Source of the DNA: a bacterium
Lineage (GTDB): Bacteria; Chloroflexota; Dormibacteria; Aeolococcales; Aeolococcaceae
Assembly (NCBI GenBank): GCA_021850405.1
Contig: JAJZMA010000100.1
Span: forward strand, 1 to 7,438
DNA: 7,438 nucleotides
Reading direction: 5' to 3'
Below are positions 5,685 through 7,438 of the stretch, one piece after another (position 1 is the stretch's first letter; every line of letters begins with the position of its first letter). The position numbers were made by a program, and so were the translations under genes. The notes beneath the pieces were generated by a model. It saw only the letters and a list, made by a program, of their open reading frames with translations, had not been told where the DNA came from and did no database searches.

Positions 5685-5843
5685 ATGCCAACAGGCAGTA
5701 CGGAGCAAGGCCAGCCAGCAAGGAGTGAGCGCGGTGGGTTCAGGGTCATGTCTGTCTCTGCCACCAGGCTGGATGCGCCTATATTCCTGTTTCTCCTCCT
5801 GCTCTGGACCGGGCTTGCAGTCTGGTTCTGGGCCCCACACTAG
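5685..5843 (+). CDS. Small single-span membrane protein ORF overlapping the gltX start
   Basis: A 52-residue ORF with no family I recognise. The first 31 residues are polar and Arg-containing (for example ARSERGGFR). They are followed by a strong hydrophobic span (about residues 32-49: PIFLFLLLLWTGLAVWFW) and a four-residue tail, so an N-in, C-out single-pass protein is expected from the positive-inside rule. AGGTGGG sits seven bases before the chosen ATG. A shorter version starting at the ATG at 5748 (31 residues, MSVSATRLD...) and a longer one from the GTG at 5673 are possible. Its TAG stop shares its last base with the GTG of gltX (TAGTG), so it may couple gltX translation. It could be a true small membrane protein, a regulatory upstream ORF, or chance; the clean hydrophobic span and the overlap argue against chance. 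Confidence 0.5.
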   Translation: MPTGSTEQGQPARSERGGFRVMSVSATRLDAPIFLFLLLLWTGLAVWFWAPH

Positions 5844-7309
5844 TGGGCGAGGTGCAGCAGGCAGCTGCACCCTGGCGGGTACGTTTTGCCCCGTCGCCTA
5901 CAGGCGCTCTGCACCTTGGGGCAGTGCGTACCGCGCTTTTTGCCTGGCTTATGGCAAGGAAGACCGGCGGGCAGTTTATCCTGCGGATCGAGGATACTGA
6001 CCAGGGCCGTCATGTCGAAGGGAGTGAGAAGCAGATACTCGACTCCCTGACCTGGCTTGGCCTGCTCTGGGACGAGGGGCCGGAAGTGGGAGGACCGTAT
6101 GGCCCCTATGTGCAGTCAGAGCGGCTCCCCATCTACCAGGAGCAGGGGCGCGTCCTTGCTGCATCTGGAGCTGCCTATTTCTGCATCTGTAGTCCAGAGC
6201 GGCTCGCAGCCATGCGCAAGGCCCAGCAAGAGCAGGGAAAGCCGACTGGCTATGACCGCTACTGTCTCCACCATACGGAGGAGGTGGCTGCTGCCATGGA
6301 GAGGGGGCAGAGCAGCGTGTTGCGGTTGCGCATGCCAGAGGGCAGATCCAGCTGGGATGACCTGATTCTTGGGGAGACCAGCTTTGACAACAATATGGTG
6401 GATGACCAGGTGTTGCTAAAGAGCGATGGCTTCCCCACGTACCACCTCGCCTCGGTTGTCGACGACCACCTGATGAGGATTACCCACGTCATTCGCTCCC
6501 AGGAGTGGACCTCATCCACCCCCAAGCAGCTGGCACTCTACGCTGCTCTCGGGTGGGAGCCGCCGTTTTTTGCACACACACCCAATGTCCTTGGAGAGGA
6601 TCGGAAGAAGATGAGCAAGCGGCATGGTGCGAAGGACATTCTGGAGTATCGGGCCCAGGGGTACCTGCCGGGAGCACTCCTGAACGCTATGGCGCTGCTG
6701 GGATGGGCTTCAGGGACGGCCCAGGAGCTCTTTTCCAGGGATGAGCTGGTGGCCATGTTCTCCATCGAGAGGGTAAATCGCGCCCCAGCCATCTTTGACG
6801 CAAAACGGCTGGATTCGATCCAGGCAGCTCATCTAAGACAGCTTCCCGACGGGGAGCTGTCAGAAGCGCTGGAGCCATTTTTGCAGGGCCCGTCCAGGAC
6901 CCAGATTCTTTCACTGGTACCCTTGTTGCGCGAGCGCATTGTGCGACTTGCAGATGCAGCCGGTCTGGTAGCACCACTCCTTGAGCGCCCCAGGTGGCCG
7001 CTAAAGGAACCATTTCCTCCTGCCAAAGTGCTGCCGGGAGATGCTTTTGGCCTCCTGGAGAGGACGATTCAGCGGATAGATGCCGGCGATCTTGAGAATC
7101 CTGTCGCGCTGCGGGAGGCGCTGTCGGAATGGGCCACGACCAAGGGTGCCAAGCCGCGTGATATCTTCCGGGTTCTCTATCTGGCGCTTCTTGGGACTGC
7201 AGCAGGCCTGCCTATTTTTGATGTCATGAAATATCTGGGAGCCGAGGAGGTCCGATTCCGCCTGGAGCAGGGGATGCGGGAGCTCTCGATGCTGGTTGAC
7301 GAGCTGTAG
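5843..7309 (+). CDS. gltX: Glutamyl-tRNA synthetase (class I)
   Basis: A 488-residue cytoplasmic enzyme that attaches glutamate to tRNA-Glu using ATP. Residues 12-35 carry VRFAPSPTGALHLGA, where HLGA (24-27) is the HIGH-type ATP motif; RIEDTD (48-53) follows, and KMSKRHGA begins at 256 (KMSKR loop). A complete zinc site CxC-x24-CxH (C114, C116, C141, H143) is present, the same spacing as in E. coli GluRS. The C-terminal half is the helical anticodon-binding region, and total length is normal. The GTG at 5843 was chosen as start; it has no Shine-Dalgarno sequence and shares a base with the upstream TAG, so coupling is likely. A GTG three codons later (5852), with weak GGGCGAG before it, is the alternative. 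The usual VIRGEEW segment reads VIRSQEW (217-222). The stop is doubled (TAGTAG). tRNA-Glu is transcribed divergently upstream. Whether it also charges tRNA-Gln cannot be told here. Confidence 0.96.
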   Translation: MGEVQQAAAPWRVRFAPSPTGALHLGAVRTALFAWLMARKTGGQFILRIEDTDQGRHVEGSEKQILDSLTWLGLLWDEGPEVGGPYGPYVQSERLPIYQEQGRVLAASGAAYFCICSPERLAAMRKAQQEQGKPTGYDRYCLHHTEEVAAAMERGQSSVLRLRMPEGRSSWDDLILGETSFDNNMVDDQVLLKSDGFPTYHLASVVDDHLMRITHVIRSQEWTSSTPKQLALYAALGWEPPFFAHTPNVLGEDRKKMSKRHGAKDILEYRAQGYLPGALLNAMALLGWASGTAQELFSRDELVAMFSIERVNRAPAIFDAKRLDSIQAAHLRQLPDGELSEALEPFLQGPSRTQILSLVPLLRERIVRLADAAGLVAPLLERPRWPLKEPFPPAKVLPGDAFGLLERTIQRIDAGDLENPVALREALSEWATTKGAKPRDIFRVLYLALLGTAAGLPIFDVMKYLGAEEVRFRLEQGMRELSMLVDEL

Positions 7310-7334
7310 TAGGCACCCCTGGGCTGGTGATAAG

Positions 7335-7346
7335 GCGCGCGCGCGT
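7335..7346. repeat. Alternating CG tract
   Basis: GCGCGCGCGCGT is a 12-base purine-pyrimidine alternation between gltX and the promoter that follows. Such tracts can adopt Z-DNA under negative supercoiling. It directly abuts the -35 box at 7346. No terminator with a T-run is seen after gltX. Confidence 0.6.
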
Positions 7347-7375
7347 TGTGACCTACCCCATTCCTTTGGTAGTAT
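7346..7375 (+). promoter_or_regulatory. Sigma-70-type promoter for a gene beyond the right edge
   Basis: TTGTGA (7346-7351) and TAGTAT (7370-7375) are 18 bases apart, giving a predicted start near 7382 and at least 57 bases of leader within the window. CTACC/GGTAG (7353-7357 and 7368-7372) inside it can pair, and the second half overlaps the -10 box. Confidence 0.5.
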
Positions 7376-7428
7376 TGCGCGATATCCGAGCACAGTCGCA
7401 GGCTGAGCGCATTGCCACAACCGAACTT

Positions 7429-7435
7429 AAAGGGG
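7429..7435 (+). promoter_or_regulatory. Ribosome-binding-like site at the right edge
   Basis: AAAGGGG, followed by ATT and the window end, is placed as a Shine-Dalgarno sequence for a start codon a few bases outside the window, downstream of the promoter at 7346-7375. Confidence 0.35.
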
Positions 7436-7438
7436 ATT

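Noticed and set aside
5354..5764. Minus-strand ORF of 136 codons spanning tRNA-Glu
   Set aside because: It contains the whole tRNA gene and shows no domain, so the open frame is incidental.
5725..6000. Plus-strand ORF of 91 codons over the gltX start
   Set aside because: It overlaps the HIGH-motif coding region of gltX in another frame; the hydrophobic-span frame starting at 5685 is the better small-gene candidate.
1..7438. Hidden defence, mobile or biosynthetic system
   Set aside because: No transposase, integrase, toxin-antitoxin, nuclease, CRISPR or clustered biosynthetic genes are present; the identified genes are mostly housekeeping.

Overview
The window is ordinary bacterial chromosome, GC-rich but not extreme by eye, and carries no mobile element, CRISPR array or phage signature. 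The M1 aminopeptidase is of the actinobacterial PepN type. Two genes look leaderless, with a -10 box 7-8 nt before the start codon. The secreted protein combines a Cys-paired repeat propeller with a WxL-like tail, a combination I recall from soil Actinomycetota and neighbouring phyla. Together these point to Actinomycetota or a nearby lineage (Chloroflexota/Dormibacterota). That placement is inference; no marker here settles it.

Layout. On the minus strand, 733 down to 1 is a two-gene unit: an SRPBCC (START-like) protein followed, with a 4-base ATGA overlap, by the first 74 codons of a PgeF/YfiH laccase-domain protein that runs off the left edge. A 235-bp divergent intergenic region separates it from a plus-strand M1 aminopeptidase N (969-3560), which has an extended -10 box just ahead of its start codon. 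Next, also apparently leaderless, is a 540-residue exported protein (3689-5311) with seven repeats of about 50 residues, most simply read as a seven-bladed beta-propeller with a Cys pair in every blade, plus a C-terminal WxL-like beta domain. A minus-strand tRNA-Glu(UUC) gene (5440-5511) converges on it.

Divergent from that tRNA is a plus-strand pair: a 52-codon single-span membrane-protein ORF (5685-5843), and gltX (5843-7309), the glutamyl-tRNA synthetase that charges this tRNA. The GTG start of gltX shares one base with the TAG stop of the small ORF, which suggests translational coupling. The last 130 bases hold an alternating CG tract, a good sigma-70-type promoter and a purine-rich ribosome-binding-like site at the right edge, so another gene probably begins just outside.

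How the genes relate: the clear functional pair is tRNA-Glu with GltX, divergently arranged. PepN (peptide recycling) and PgeF (peptidoglycan precursor quality control) are housekeeping genes with no evident link to the secreted propeller. The parts most likely to be undescribed are the small membrane ORF coupled to gltX and the exported propeller protein; neither adds up to a recognisable defence or mobile system.
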